This document shows positions 24,634 to 32,751 of a stretch of DNA of 64,000 nucleotides, one piece after another. Position numbers and translations under genes: made by a program. Position 1 is the stretch's first letter, and each line of letters begins with the position of its first letter. The notes beneath the pieces are model-generated. The model made no database searches. It was not told the origin of the DNA and saw only the letters and a program-made list of their open reading frames with translations. Origin of the DNA: Streptomyces sp. BA2 (GTDB lineage Bacteria; Actinomycetota; Actinomycetes; Streptomycetales; Streptomycetaceae); assembly GCF_009769735.1 (NCBI RefSeq), contig NZ_WSRO01000002.1, forward strand, positions 4,414,001 to 4,478,000. Direction: 5' to 3'.

Positions 24634-24803
24634 CGGTATGGCGCCGGGGCTTCATGGGCCCGGGGCATTTGTTACGCGATGACCCCCGACATGCGATGGT
24701 CATCCGCGTTGTTCAAGACTGTAACCGACGGCCTGGACCCTTGAGATAGTCGTCCGAACCGCGAGATGGATCACATGTAGGCCACACACAGGAGGAGCCA
24801 CCC

Positions 24804-25748
24804 GTGCTGGAAGAGGCCGAGCGCTGGCTGACCAGGCGTTCCTGGTCCGTTGCCGACCGTCCGCTCAGCGCACTCGTCGCCGCCAAGCGGGCGTCGGGGG
24901 CCTCGGTGAGTGTCGTCCTGCCCGCGCTCGACGAGGAGGGGACGGTCGGCGAGATCGTCGCCGAGATCCGCCGTGAGCTGGTCGAGAAGGTCTCGCTCGT
25001 CGACGAGCTCGTGGTGATCGACTCCGGCTCGAAGGACCGTACGGCCGAGGTCGCGCGGGAGGCGGGCGCACGGGTCGTGCACCGGGACGAGATCCTGCCG
25101 CGCGTTCCGGCCGTACCCGGCAAGGGCGAGGTCCTGTGGCGCTCGCTCCTGGTGACCGGCGGTGACATCGTCGCGTTCGTCGACGCGGACCTGAAGGAGT
25201 TCTCGGCGGACTTCGTCACCGGGATCGTGGGCCCGCTCCTGACCGAGCCCGACGTGGACTTCGTGAAGGCGATGTACGACCGCCCCTTGGCCGCTACCGC
25301 AGGTCAGGGTGGCCGAGTCACCGAGCTGATGGCGCGCCCGCTGCTGAACATGCACTGGCCCCAACTGGCGGGATTCGTCCAGCCGTTGGGCGGCGAGTAC
25401 GCGGCGCGCAGGTCCCTCCTGGAGCGGCTGCCGTTCCCCGTCGGTTACGGAGTGGAGCTGGGCCTGCTCGTCGACGCGCTGCACACCGTGGGCCTTGACG
25501 CGCTCGCGCAGGTCGACGTCGGCGTGCGCAAGCACCGGCACCAGGACGGGCAGGCGCTCGGCCGGATGGCCGCGGCGATCTACCGGACGGCTCAGCTGCG
25601 GCTCGCGCGCGGCCATCTCGTACGGCCCGAGCTCACTCAGTTCGAACGGGGCGAGCACGGGTTCGAGCCGCGGACCCATTTGGTGGACACGGAGGAGCGC
25701 CCGCCGATGTGCGGCATCGCGGAGTACACGGCACGCCGCGTGGCGTAA
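24804..25748 (+). CDS. gpgS: Glucosyl-3-phosphoglycerate synthase
   Basis: A 314-residue GT-A glycosyltransferase (GT81): VSVVLPALDEEGTVGEIVAE at about residue 36, the DXD-type FVDADLKEF near residue 130, and MHWPQLAGFVQPLGGEYAAR with the GYGVELGLLVDAL loop. It transfers glucose from NDP-glucose to 3-phosphoglycerate, first step of glucosylglycerate or methylglucose lipopolysaccharide synthesis. The GTG start follows AGGAGG (24790-24795). It is divergent from thrC and followed by otsA, fitting compatible-solute metabolism. Confidence 0.92.
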   Translation: MLEEAERWLTRRSWSVADRPLSALVAAKRASGASVSVVLPALDEEGTVGEIVAEIRRELVEKVSLVDELVVIDSGSKDRTAEVAREAGARVVHRDEILPRVPAVPGKGEVLWRSLLVTGGDIVAFVDADLKEFSADFVTGIVGPLLTEPDVDFVKAMYDRPLAATAGQGGRVTELMARPLLNMHWPQLAGFVQPLGGEYAARRSLLERLPFPVGYGVELGLLVDALHTVGLDALAQVDVGVRKHRHQDGQALGRMAAAIYRTAQLRLARGHLVRPELTQFERGEHGFEPRTHLVDTEERPPMCGIAEYTARRVA

Positions 25749-25786
25749 CCGCCACAAGCCGGGCATTTTGTCTACATTCCCCACTT

Positions 25787-26026
25787 ATGTGGCTCAGACA
25801 GGTGATGGGAAAAGTACGACGCGTCGGTGCCGTGGCCATGGCCACGGCCGTCCTCGTGGCAGGAGCACTCTTCGCTCCGGCCGCGCCCGCGGCGGCGGCG
25901 GCCGACAAGGGCAGGGGCGGCGAATCGGACACGATGCTGTACGCGGGTCTCGCGATCGCGCTGTGCGCACTGGGCGCACTGGCGGTCGCGGCGGCGAGGA
26001 GCAGAAGCGGCTACAGGCGCGACTAG
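25787..26026 (+). CDS. Small secreted/membrane protein of unknown function
   Basis: A 79-residue protein: basic N-terminus (MWLRQVMGKVRRVGAVAMAT), a signal peptide with an Ala-rich cleavage site near AAPAAAAADKG, then a hydrophobic helix (LYAGLAIALCALGALAVAAA) and a short RSRSGYRRD tail. It should be membrane-anchored with a short exposed segment. A TACATT box lies 9 nt before the ATG. The family is not recognised; it sits between gpgS and otsA on the same strand. Confidence 0.75.
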   Translation: MWLRQVMGKVRRVGAVAMATAVLVAGALFAPAAPAAAAADKGRGGESDTMLYAGLAIALCALGALAVAAARSRSGYRRD

Positions 26027-26159
26027 GCATCGCTCCCTGAAGGAGCCGCTCCCTGAAGGCGTAGTTCTCTGAAGGCGTCGTTCCCGAACGTATACGGCCG
26101 GGCCCTTGCGGGTCCCGCCCCCACGTTTGAGGCCTTCCCGGAAGGGCTAGGTTCGGCAC

Positions 26160-27557
26160 ATGGTCTCCGAGCACGCCGCCGCCCAGGTCCTCGTCGCGTC
26201 CAACCGCGGCCCCGTCACGTACACCCTGGAGGAGAACGGGGAACTGACGGCCAAGCGGGGCGGAGGCGGACTCGTCTCGGGCCTGAGCGCGATCGGCGAC
26301 GAGGCGGACGCCCTGTGGGTCTGCGCGGCCCTTGGCGACGGCGACCGGGAGGCCGTGCGGCGCGGGGTCGGCGAGCCCGGCGTACGGATGCTCGACATCG
26401 ACGCGGGCTCGCACGAGGGGGTGCACGCCGACGCGTACAACGGGATCGCGAACTCGGTGCTGTGGTTCGTCCACCACATGCTCTACCAGACCCCGCTCGA
26501 ACCGGCCTTCGGCCCGGAGTTCCGGGCGCAGTGGGCGTCGTACGAGACATACAACCGGGCCTTCGCCCAGGCACTCGCCGAGAACGCCGCGGCGGGCGCG
26601 GCGGTCATCGTCCAGGACTACCACCTGGCCCTGGTGCCGGGAATGCTGCGTGAGCTGCGCCCCGACCTGCGCATCGGCCACTTCTCGCACACGCCGTGGG
26701 CGCCGGTGGACTACTTCCGGATGCTGCCGGACGACGTCGCGGAGCAGTTGCTGCGCGGCATCCTGGGGGCCGACCGGGCGGCGTTCCTGACGGGCCGGTG
26801 GGCGGACGCGTTCACGGAGTGCTGCGTCGCCGTCCTCGGCGGTACGACCGGTACGCGGATCGGGGTGCACGGGCTCGGGGCTGACGGGGACTTCCTGCGG
26901 GAGCGGTCGCGGCGGGCGGATGTGGAGGAGCGGCTTGTCGCGCTGCGGGAGCAGGTGGGTGTCGGCCGGAAGGTGATCGTCCGTGTCGACCGGACGGAGC
27001 TGTCGAAGAACATCGTGCGGGGGCTGCTGGCGTACCGGGAGCTGCTGGCCTCGCGGCCCGAGTGGCGGGAGCGGGTCGTGCACGTGGCCTTCGCCTACCC
27101 GTCGAGGCAGGACCTCGCGGTGTACCGCGACTACACGGCGTCCGTGCAGGCGCTGGCCGACGAGATCAACTCCGAGTACGGGGTGGAGGGTTGGACCCCG
27201 GTCGTCCTCCACGTGAAGGACGACTTCGCCCGGTCGCTGGCCGCGTACCGCCTGGCGGACGTGGCGCTGGTGAACCCCATCCGGGACGGGATGAACCTGG
27301 TGGCCAAGGAGGTCCCGGTCGTTTCCGATGACGGGTGCGCGCTGGTTCTCTCGCGAGAGGCGGGGGCGTACGAGGAGCTGGGCGAGGAGGCTCTCGTCGT
27401 CAACCCGTATGACGTGACGGGCACTTCCGCCGCGCTGCACGCGGCTTTGACGATGCCGGTCGGCGAGCGCGCCGAACGCACGAAACGGCTCGCTGCGGCG
27501 GCCACGGCGCTACCCCCGGCCCAGTGGTTCCTGGACCAGCTGCGGGCGCTGGGGTAG
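26160..27557 (+). CDS. otsA: Alpha,alpha-trehalose-phosphate synthase
   Basis: A 465-residue GT20 enzyme making trehalose-6-phosphate from UDP- (or GDP-) glucose and glucose-6-phosphate. It shows VASNRGPVTYTLEENGELTA with GGGGLVSGL at the N-terminus, VQDYHLALVPGMLR, HFSHTPWAPVDYFRMLP, RVDRTELSKNI and NPIRDGMNLVAKEV. It is convergent with otsB, which completes the pathway. TAGGTT (26148-26153) lies 6 nt before the ATG, a leaderless start. Confidence 0.95.
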   Translation: MVSEHAAAQVLVASNRGPVTYTLEENGELTAKRGGGGLVSGLSAIGDEADALWVCAALGDGDREAVRRGVGEPGVRMLDIDAGSHEGVHADAYNGIANSVLWFVHHMLYQTPLEPAFGPEFRAQWASYETYNRAFAQALAENAAAGAAVIVQDYHLALVPGMLRELRPDLRIGHFSHTPWAPVDYFRMLPDDVAEQLLRGILGADRAAFLTGRWADAFTECCVAVLGGTTGTRIGVHGLGADGDFLRERSRRADVEERLVALREQVGVGRKVIVRVDRTELSKNIVRGLLAYRELLASRPEWRERVVHVAFAYPSRQDLAVYRDYTASVQALADEINSEYGVEGWTPVVLHVKDDFARSLAAYRLADVALVNPIRDGMNLVAKEVPVVSDDGCALVLSREAGAYEELGEEALVVNPYDVTGTSAALHAALTMPVGERAERTKRLAAAATALPPAQWFLDQLRALG

Positions 27558-27573
27558 GGCGGTCCCTGCGGGG

Positions 27574-27757
27574 CTTTCCCCAATCCCGCCCCTTCCCGAA
27601 ACTGGGGCTCCGCCCCAGACCCCGCTCCTCAAACGCCGGAGGGGCTGAAACCACTCAGCCCGTCCGGCGTTTGAGGACGAACTCGGCGAAGCCGGTGATG
27701 ACGGCCACCAAGGCCCCCGCGCCAGAGCGGGTTTTCGGGAAGGGGTGGGGTTGGGGA
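27574..27757. repeat. Nested inverted repeats between otsA and otsB
   Basis: Outer imperfect arms (27574-27601 and 27733-27757, built on CCCCTTCCCGAAA / TTTCGGGAAGGGG) enclose the hairpin at 27626-27677 and the phrase GGGGCTCCGCCCCAGACCCC. This package is recalled as a recurrent Streptomyces intergenic element. Confidence 0.65.
27626..27677. terminator. Bidirectional terminator hairpin of otsA/otsB
   Basis: TCCTCAAACGCCGGAGGGGC and TGA pair with TCAGCCCGTCCGGCGTTTGA and GGA: 23 pairs with one mismatch, between convergent genes. CCTCAAACGCCGGA is a frequent Streptomyces terminator sequence. Confidence 0.85.
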
Positions 27758-27770
27758 CAAATCGTTCCGG

Positions 27771-28631
27771 TCAGTCCAGCTGTGCGGCAATGCTTCCGAG
27801 CAGCTCCACCACGCCCCCCGGGCCGTCCACCACCAAGTCCGCCCGCTCGGCAAGCTCCGCCACCTCCGCGCTGCCGCTGCACACGAGCAGGCCCCGCACC
27901 TGGTCCGAGCGGAGCTTCTCCACGGCCGCGTAGGCGGGCAGGTCGCCCAGGTCGTCACCCGCGTACAGGACGGTCTCGGCGCCCACTTCGCGTACGTACT
28001 CGGCGAGGGCCACGCCCTTGTCCATGCCCGGAGGCCGCAGCTCCAGGACCATACGGCCCGGTTCGACGATCAGGCCGTGGCGGGACGCCAGCTCGGCGAG
28101 GGGCTCGCGCAGGGCTTCGAAGGCGGCCTGCGGGTCTTGCGCGCGGCGGGTGTGGACCGCGACCGCGCGGCCTTTCTCCTCTATCCACGTGCCGCGCCAG
28201 GCGCCGATCGTGTCCAGGAAGCCGGGCAGTTCGGCGCGCACGGCCGCCACGCCGGGGTGCGGCTCGGCCGCGTGCACGGCGGAGGAGACGGCGTCCCAGC
28301 GCTCGGCGCCGTAGTGCCCGAGCACGACGAGGTGTTCGAGGCCCGGGACGCCCGCGAGGCCGCCGTAGCGCACCGCCACGCCCGCGGGGCGCCCGGTGAC
28401 GACGGCGACGGAAAGCACCTTCGGCGCGAGCGCGGCGAGGGCGGGGACGGCGCCTGGGTGGGCGCGGGCCTGCTCGGGGTCGGGCACGATCGAGGCGAGC
28501 GTGCCGTCGAAGTCGAGCGCGATCACGGCTTTCCCGGGCCGGGCGAGGAGCGCGGCGAGGCCTTCGCGCCCGGCCGGAGTCACGGGCTCGGGCAGCTCGG
28601 GAGAGTACGGCGAGTACACAGGGTCACCCAT
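27771..28631 (-). CDS. otsB: Trehalose-6-phosphate phosphatase
   Basis: A 286-residue HAD-superfamily phosphatase. HAD motif I is ALDFDGTLASI (residues ~38-48), motif II-like VVTGRP, and motif IV ADDLGD-type YAGDDLGDLPAY. It dephosphorylates trehalose-6-phosphate to trehalose. It is convergent with otsA across a shared terminator, so the two steps are encoded by separately transcribed neighbouring genes. Confidence 0.93.
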   Translation of the reverse strand: MGDPVYSPYSPELPEPVTPAGREGLAALLARPGKAVIALDFDGTLASIVPDPEQARAHPGAVPALAALAPKVLSVAVVTGRPAGVAVRYGGLAGVPGLEHLVVLGHYGAERWDAVSSAVHAAEPHPGVAAVRAELPGFLDTIGAWRGTWIEEKGRAVAVHTRRAQDPQAAFEALREPLAELASRHGLIVEPGRMVLELRPPGMDKGVALAEYVREVGAETVLYAGDDLGDLPAYAAVEKLRSDQVRGLLVCSGSAEVAELAERADLVVDGPGGVVELLGSIAAQLD

Positions 28632-28647
28632 GGGCCCGACCCTACGC

Positions 28648-28932
28648 TCAACGCTCCCCGCGCCGGGACTCCCTGACGCGCCGAAGCCGGTTGACGGTGA
28701 CCGGATCGTGCGAGAGGGCGCGGGGATCGTCGAGCAGGGCGTTCAGGAGCTGGTAGTAGCGGACCGGCACCAGGCCGAGCTGCTCGCGCACGGCCCGCTC
28801 CTTGGCGCCGGGCCCTGTCGCCCAGTCGCGCCGCTCCAGGGCGAGGATCGCGCGGTCGCGCTCGGAGAGGCCGGTGTCGGGGAAGGCGTCGCCGTCCCTC
28901 GCGTCGTCCGTGGCGTCCGTCATGCCCGTCAC
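28648..28932 (-). CDS. DUF3263 protein
   Basis: A 94-residue protein with DTGLSERDRAILALERRDWA and VREQLGLVPVRYYQLLNALL, the DUF3263 signature, which has a sigma-like helix-turn-helix appearance. The family is actinobacterial and of unknown function. The start (28932, or the in-frame ATG at 28923) lies immediately after the stop of the solute-binding protein gene, so it may be co-transcribed with it, upstream of otsB. Confidence 0.88.
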   Translation of the reverse strand: MTGMTDATDDARDGDAFPDTGLSERDRAILALERRDWATGPGAKERAVREQLGLVPVRYYQLLNALLDDPRALSHDPVTVNRLRRVRESRRGER

Positions 28933-28933
28933 G

Positions 28934-30211
28934 CTATTCCGAGTTCTCCTCGGTCGCCGCCTTGGTCTGGATCTGGCTGAGGATCGACGCCGGATTGCCG
29001 TTCTCGTCGACGGCCTTGCCGATGTACTTCTTGACCTCGACGGAGACCTGCGCCCAGGACGTCTTGCCCACGGGGTACAGCTGCGAGGTGGGCAGTTCGT
29101 CGAGGAACTCGGCGAGCGCCTTGTCGTTCTTGTTGCCCGTCATCTCCTCGGCGGCGGAGTTCGTGACGGGCAGCAGGTCGTACTCGCGCGAGAAGTCCAG
29201 GACGTTCTTCGTGCTGTAGGCGAAGTCGAGGAACTTGCCGATCTCCTCGCGGTGGCCCTTCTGCTTGAAGGCCATCATCCAGTCGGCGACACCCATGGTG
29301 GCCTGCGTGTGGCCGTTCACGCCGGGCATCGGCACCATGCCGTACTTCACGCCCTTCTTCGCGGCCATCTGCATCAGCGTGGGGTGGCCGTTGAGCATGC
29401 CCACGTCGCCGCGCGTGAAGGCGGCGAAGGCCTCGGCGCGGTCGAGCTTGGCGGGGGGCGTGGCGCCCGTCAGGCCCTTGCCGACGAGCTCGTCCTTCAG
29501 CCAGTTGAAGGTCTTCACGTTCTGCGTGGAGTCGATGTCGTACGTGCCGACGTTGTCGGTGTAGCCGCCGCCACCGCTGAGCAGCCACTGCATCGTCTCG
29601 GCCTGCGCCTCTTCCTTGCCGAGCGGCAGGGCGTAGGGGATCTTCACGCCGCGCGCCTTGAGCGTCTTGGCGGCGGCAGCGAGCTCGCTCCAGCTCTGCG
29701 GCGGGGTGAGACCGGCGTCCTTGAAGATCTTCTCGTTGTAGAAGAGCAGGCGCGTGGAGGAGGCGAAGGGCATGCCGTACTGGACGCGCTTGACCTCGCC
29801 CGCCTCGGAGAGGGGGGCCATGAAGTCGGCCTGGGTGGAGATGGAGACCAGGTCTTCGGTGCGGTACAGCTTGTCCGCTGCGGCGTAGTCGGCGTACGCG
29901 CCGATCTGGGCCATGTCGGGGGCGTCGCCCGCCTTGACCATTTCCTTGACCTTGCGGTCCACGTCGGTCCAGGAGTAGACGTCGACGTCGACCTTGATGC
30001 CGGGGTTCTCGGCCTCGAACTTCTTGGCGAGCTTGTCCCAGTACTTCTGGGAGCTGTTGTCCTTGGAGTCGCCGTAGTCGGCGGCCACCAGCTTGAGGGT
30101 GACGTCGCCGGAGTCGCCCGGACCGCCGCAGCCGGCGAGTACCGCCGCCATGCCCAGTGCGGCTATCGCCGCGGTCAGTCCTGTCGCGCGCCGCTGCACA
30201 GCTGTTCCCAC
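28934..30211 (-). CDS. Extracellular sugar-binding lipoprotein of an ABC importer
   Basis: A 425-residue family-1 solute-binding protein. GTG start; signal peptide with lipobox VLAGC (Cys about residue 28); then KLVAADYGDSK, DAPDMAQIGAYADYAAADKL and PYALPLGKEEAQAETMQW, typical of carbohydrate-binding CUT1 receptors. There are no permease genes nearby, so it must work with permeases elsewhere or with a shared ATPase such as MsiK. It is divergent from the SIS-domain gene with a DasR-like box between them, suggesting an amino-sugar or chito-oligosaccharide ligand. Confidence 0.9.
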   Translation of the reverse strand: MGTAVQRRATGLTAAIAALGMAAVLAGCGGPGDSGDVTLKLVAADYGDSKDNSSQKYWDKLAKKFEAENPGIKVDVDVYSWTDVDRKVKEMVKAGDAPDMAQIGAYADYAAADKLYRTEDLVSISTQADFMAPLSEAGEVKRVQYGMPFASSTRLLFYNEKIFKDAGLTPPQSWSELAAAAKTLKARGVKIPYALPLGKEEAQAETMQWLLSGGGGYTDNVGTYDIDSTQNVKTFNWLKDELVGKGLTGATPPAKLDRAEAFAAFTRGDVGMLNGHPTLMQMAAKKGVKYGMVPMPGVNGHTQATMGVADWMMAFKQKGHREEIGKFLDFAYSTKNVLDFSREYDLLPVTNSAAEEMTGNKNDKALAEFLDELPTSQLYPVGKTSWAQVSVEVKKYIGKAVDENGNPASILSQIQTKAATEENSE

Positions 30212-30256
30212 CCTCGATGATCTACGTGAACTGCGATTTTCCCTCGCGTATGGACA

Positions 30257-30272
30257 CGAGGTCTACACCACC
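30257..30272. promoter_or_regulatory. DasR-responsive element (dre-like), binding protein/SIS promoter
   Basis: CGAGGTCTACACCACC compared with the dre consensus AGTGGTCTAGACCACT: the core GGTCTA-ACCAC is kept. It lies between the divergent solute-binding protein and SIS genes. DasR is the GlcNAc-responsive GntR-type repressor of streptomycetes. Confidence 0.65.
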
Positions 30273-30331
30273 CCAGTATCGCTTGTGCAACGGCGTACCA
30301 ATGACGTCCCACCGGCAAGGAGCCTTGACGC

Positions 30332-31225
30332 ATGTCGCGTACCGCAGCAGAGATAGCAACTCAGCCCGCCTGCTGGCACCGGGCGGCCGAGGCCGCTCTC
30401 ACCTTCGACGGACTGCCGCGGCCGGGCGAGCGGGTTGCCGTCACCGGGTGCGGCACGTCGTGGTTCATGGCCATCGCGTACGCGGCGCTGCGCGAGGCTG
30501 CCGGGCAGGGCGAGACGGACGCGTTCGCGTCGTCGGAGTTCCCCGCGGGGCGGAAGTACGACCGGGTGGTGGCCATCACCCGGTCGGGCACGACGACGGA
30601 GGTCCTCGAACTCCTGGGCGAGCTGAAGGGCGTGGTCCCGACCACGGCTCTGACGGCCGACCCGAAGACTCCGATCATGGACGCGGCCGACTCGGTGGCG
30701 GTTCTGGACTGGGCGGACGAGGAGTCGGTCGTCCAGACCCGCTTCGCGACGACGGCCCTGGCCTTCCTGCGGGCGGGGCTCGGTGAGATCCCCGGCGTGA
30801 AGTCGGTGGCCGACGCGGCGGTGGACGCGGAGCTCGCGGTGTCGGAGCCGTTGCCTCCGGCGGTTCTGGCCGCTGAGCAGTGGACGTTCCTGGGGCGTGG
30901 CTGGACGTACGGGCTCGCTCTGGAGGCGGCGCTGAAGATGCGGGAGGCGGCAGGTGCGTGGACGGAGTCGTACCCGGCGATGGAGTACCGCCACGGGCCG
31001 ATCTCCATCACGGGCCCTGGCCGGGTGGCGTGGATGTTCGGCGTGCTTCCGGAGGGTCTTGCGGGTGACGTCGCGCGGGTGGGCGGAGAACTGGTCGCCC
31101 GGGAGGAGGCTGACCCCCTGGCGGACCTGATCCGGGCCCAGCGGCTGGCCGTTGCACTGGCTGAGGCCCGGGGCTTCGACCCCGACCGGCCCCGGAACTT
31201 GACGCGGAGCGTCATCCTGGGCTGA
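30332..31225 (+). CDS. SIS-domain sugar-phosphate isomerase/deaminase-like protein
   Basis: A 297-residue protein with tandem SIS modules: VAVTGCGTSWFMAIAYAALR and ITRSGTTTEVLELL in the first, GRGWTYGLALEAALKMREAA and TESYPAMEYRHGPIS in the second, the pattern of GlmS-like isomerase halves without a glutaminase domain (AgaS/FrlB-like). It likely acts on amino-sugar phosphates. It is divergent from a sugar-binding lipoprotein, with nagK-nagA 548 bp downstream and a dre box in its promoter. Confidence 0.88.
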   Translation: MSRTAAEIATQPACWHRAAEAALTFDGLPRPGERVAVTGCGTSWFMAIAYAALREAAGQGETDAFASSEFPAGRKYDRVVAITRSGTTTEVLELLGELKGVVPTTALTADPKTPIMDAADSVAVLDWADEESVVQTRFATTALAFLRAGLGEIPGVKSVADAAVDAELAVSEPLPPAVLAAEQWTFLGRGWTYGLALEAALKMREAAGAWTESYPAMEYRHGPISITGPGRVAWMFGVLPEGLAGDVARVGGELVAREEADPLADLIRAQRLAVALAEARGFDPDRPRNLTRSVILG

Positions 31226-31231
31226 GTTTCA

Positions 31232-31380
31232 CCGCTGCCGGTGGGGGCTGGCCCTGAACCGCCGCTGCCGGTGGGGGCTGGCCCCTGAGCCGGCCACCGC
31301 TGCCGGTGGGGGCTGGCCCTGAACCGCCGCTGCCGGTGGGGGCTGGCCCTGCCTCGGCCGCTGCCGCCGGTGGGGGCCCG
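31232..31380. repeat. Five imperfect ~30-bp tandem repeats (CCGCTGCCGGTGGGGGCTGG)
   Basis: Units beginning near 31232, 31262, 31297, 31326 and 31357 share CCGCTGCCGGTGGGGGCTGG followed by CCCTGAAC. The spacing is 29-35 bp and the last unit is degenerate. Noncoding, directly after the SIS gene stop. Confidence 0.8.
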
Positions 31381-31387
31381 CCCTGAA

Positions 31388-31575
31388 CCGCCGCTTCGCG
31401 GCGGATGTCTCCCGCCCACCCACCCGATTGCCCCGCAGCGTCCCCCGCCCGAACAGGCGTCCCCACCCACCCGATTGCCCCGCAGCGTCCCCCGCCCGAA
31501 CAGGCGTCCCCACCCACCCGATTGCCCGCGGGGTCACGGGTGGGCGGGTGGGGAAGATCCGCCGCGAAGCGGCGG
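31388..31575. repeat. Long inverted repeat enclosing two 47-bp direct repeats
   Basis: Left arm CCGCCGCTTCGCGGCGGAT and TCTCCCGCCCACCC (31388-31420) is mirrored by a right arm ending GATCCGCCGCGAAGCGGCGG (about 31538-31575). Inside are two direct copies beginning TCCCCCGCCCGAACAGGCGT (31441 and 31488), each containing CCACCCACCCGATTGCCC. The same modules occur at 2937 and 53956. No coding capacity. The rest of the gap to nagK (31576-31730) shows nothing else beyond the dre box. Confidence 0.8.
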
Positions 31576-31730
31576 CCTTGTGAGGCCGTACCCGGTGGGA
31601 AACGCCGCCAGGAACAAGGCCGCCCCCGGTGCGGAGCGCGGCCGAACCCAAAGTCGCGCCCCGCCCCCGGCGCGACACAAAGGGACACCCCACCCCGAAA
31701 GGGGGCCTTTACCCGGGGTCAATCCCCCGA

Positions 31731-31746
31731 AGTGGACTAGACCTCT
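31731..31746. promoter_or_regulatory. DasR-responsive element (dre) upstream of nagK-nagA
   Basis: AGTGGACTAGACCTCT matches the consensus AGTGGTCTAGACCACT at 14 of 16 positions and keeps the central CTAGACC. It is 28 bp before the nagK start, a position suited to repression. Confidence 0.85.
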
Positions 31747-31773
31747 CGCGGCGTAGGCGCGACACTGTCCCCC

Positions 31774-32751
31774 GTGAGACATGTCATCGCCCTCGATGTG
31801 GGCGGCACCGGAATGAAGGCCGCCCTGGTCGGGGCGGACGGCGCGCTCCTGTACGAGGCGCGGCGGGCCACCGGCCGGGAGCGCGGGCCCGACGCCGTGG
31901 TCGAGTCCATCCTCGACTTCGCCGCCGACCTCCGCGCCCACGGGATCAAGGAGTTCGGGGAGCCCGCCGCCGCGGCCGGTGTCGCGGTCCCCGGGATCGT
32001 CGACACCGAGCGCGGCATCGCCGTCTACGCCTCGAACCTCGGCTGGCGCGACGTCCCCATGCGGGAGCTGCTCAGCCGCAGGCTGGAAGGCGTGCCCGTG
32101 GCCCTCGGCCACGACGTCCGCACGGGCGGCCTCGCGGAGGGCCGGATCGGCGCGGGCAAGGGCGCCGACCGGTTCCTGTTCGTGCCGCTGGGCACGGGGA
32201 TCGCCGGAGCCATCGGGATCGGCGGCGGCATCGAACCCGGCGCCCACGGCTCCGCGGGCGAGATCGGGCACATCATCGTGCGCCCCGGAGGACCGCCCTG
32301 CGGCTGCGGCCAGCGCGGCTGTCTGGAGCGGCTCGCCTCCGCGTCCGCCGTCAGCGAGGCCTGGGCTGCGGCCAGCGGCGACCCGAAGGCGGACGCCGCG
32401 GACTGTGCGAAGGCCGTGGAGTCGGGCGACCCGCGGGCCCTTGAGGTCTGGCAGAACGCCGTCGACGCGCTCGCCGACGGCCTCATCACCGCCCTCACTC
32501 TGCTGGACCCGCACACGCTGATCATCGGTGGCGGTCTGGCCGAGGCGGGGGAAACCTTGTTCACACCCCTGCGGGCGGCCATGACGGAGCGGATCGTCCA
32601 GTTCCAGACCCAGCCCCTCGTCGTCCCCGCCGCCCTGGGGGACACCGCCGGGTGCCTGGGCGCGGGCCTGCTCGCCTGGGATCTCCTCGGCGAACCCGAG
32701 CCGACCGGCCCCGACACCACCGACCCCGACTCCACGGAGGTAACCGCCTGA
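31774..32751 (+). CDS. nagK: N-acetylglucosamine kinase (ROK family)
   Basis: A 325-residue ROK kinase from GTG 31774. ATP loop: IALDVGGTGMKAALVG; catalytic Asp in ALGHDVRTGGLAEGRIGAG; ROK zinc motif CGCGQRGCLERLAS with EIGHIIV before it. It phosphorylates GlcNAc (possibly other hexoses) to GlcNAc-6-phosphate, giving the substrate of NagA. The stop overlaps the nagA start (TGATG), so the two are one operon under the dre box. The C-terminal PTGPDTTDPDSTEVTA tail is extra and probably disordered. Confidence 0.88.
   Translation: MRHVIALDVGGTGMKAALVGADGALLYEARRATGRERGPDAVVESILDFAADLRAHGIKEFGEPAAAAGVAVPGIVDTERGIAVYASNLGWRDVPMRELLSRRLEGVPVALGHDVRTGGLAEGRIGAGKGADRFLFVPLGTGIAGAIGIGGGIEPGAHGSAGEIGHIIVRPGGPPCGCGQRGCLERLASASAVSEAWAAASGDPKADAADCAKAVESGDPRALEVWQNAVDALADGLITALTLLDPHTLIIGGGLAEAGETLFTPLRAAMTERIVQFQTQPLVVPAALGDTAGCLGAGLLAWDLLGEPEPTGPDTTDPDSTEVTA

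Noticed and set aside
28802..30220. 472-codon forward frame opposite the solute-binding protein
   Set aside because: Antisense of a lipoprotein gene with a clear lipobox and conserved family motifs.
31441..31534. CRISPR-like direct repeats
   Set aside because: Two adjacent 47-bp direct copies without spacers and without cas genes; part of a noncoding inverted-repeat element.
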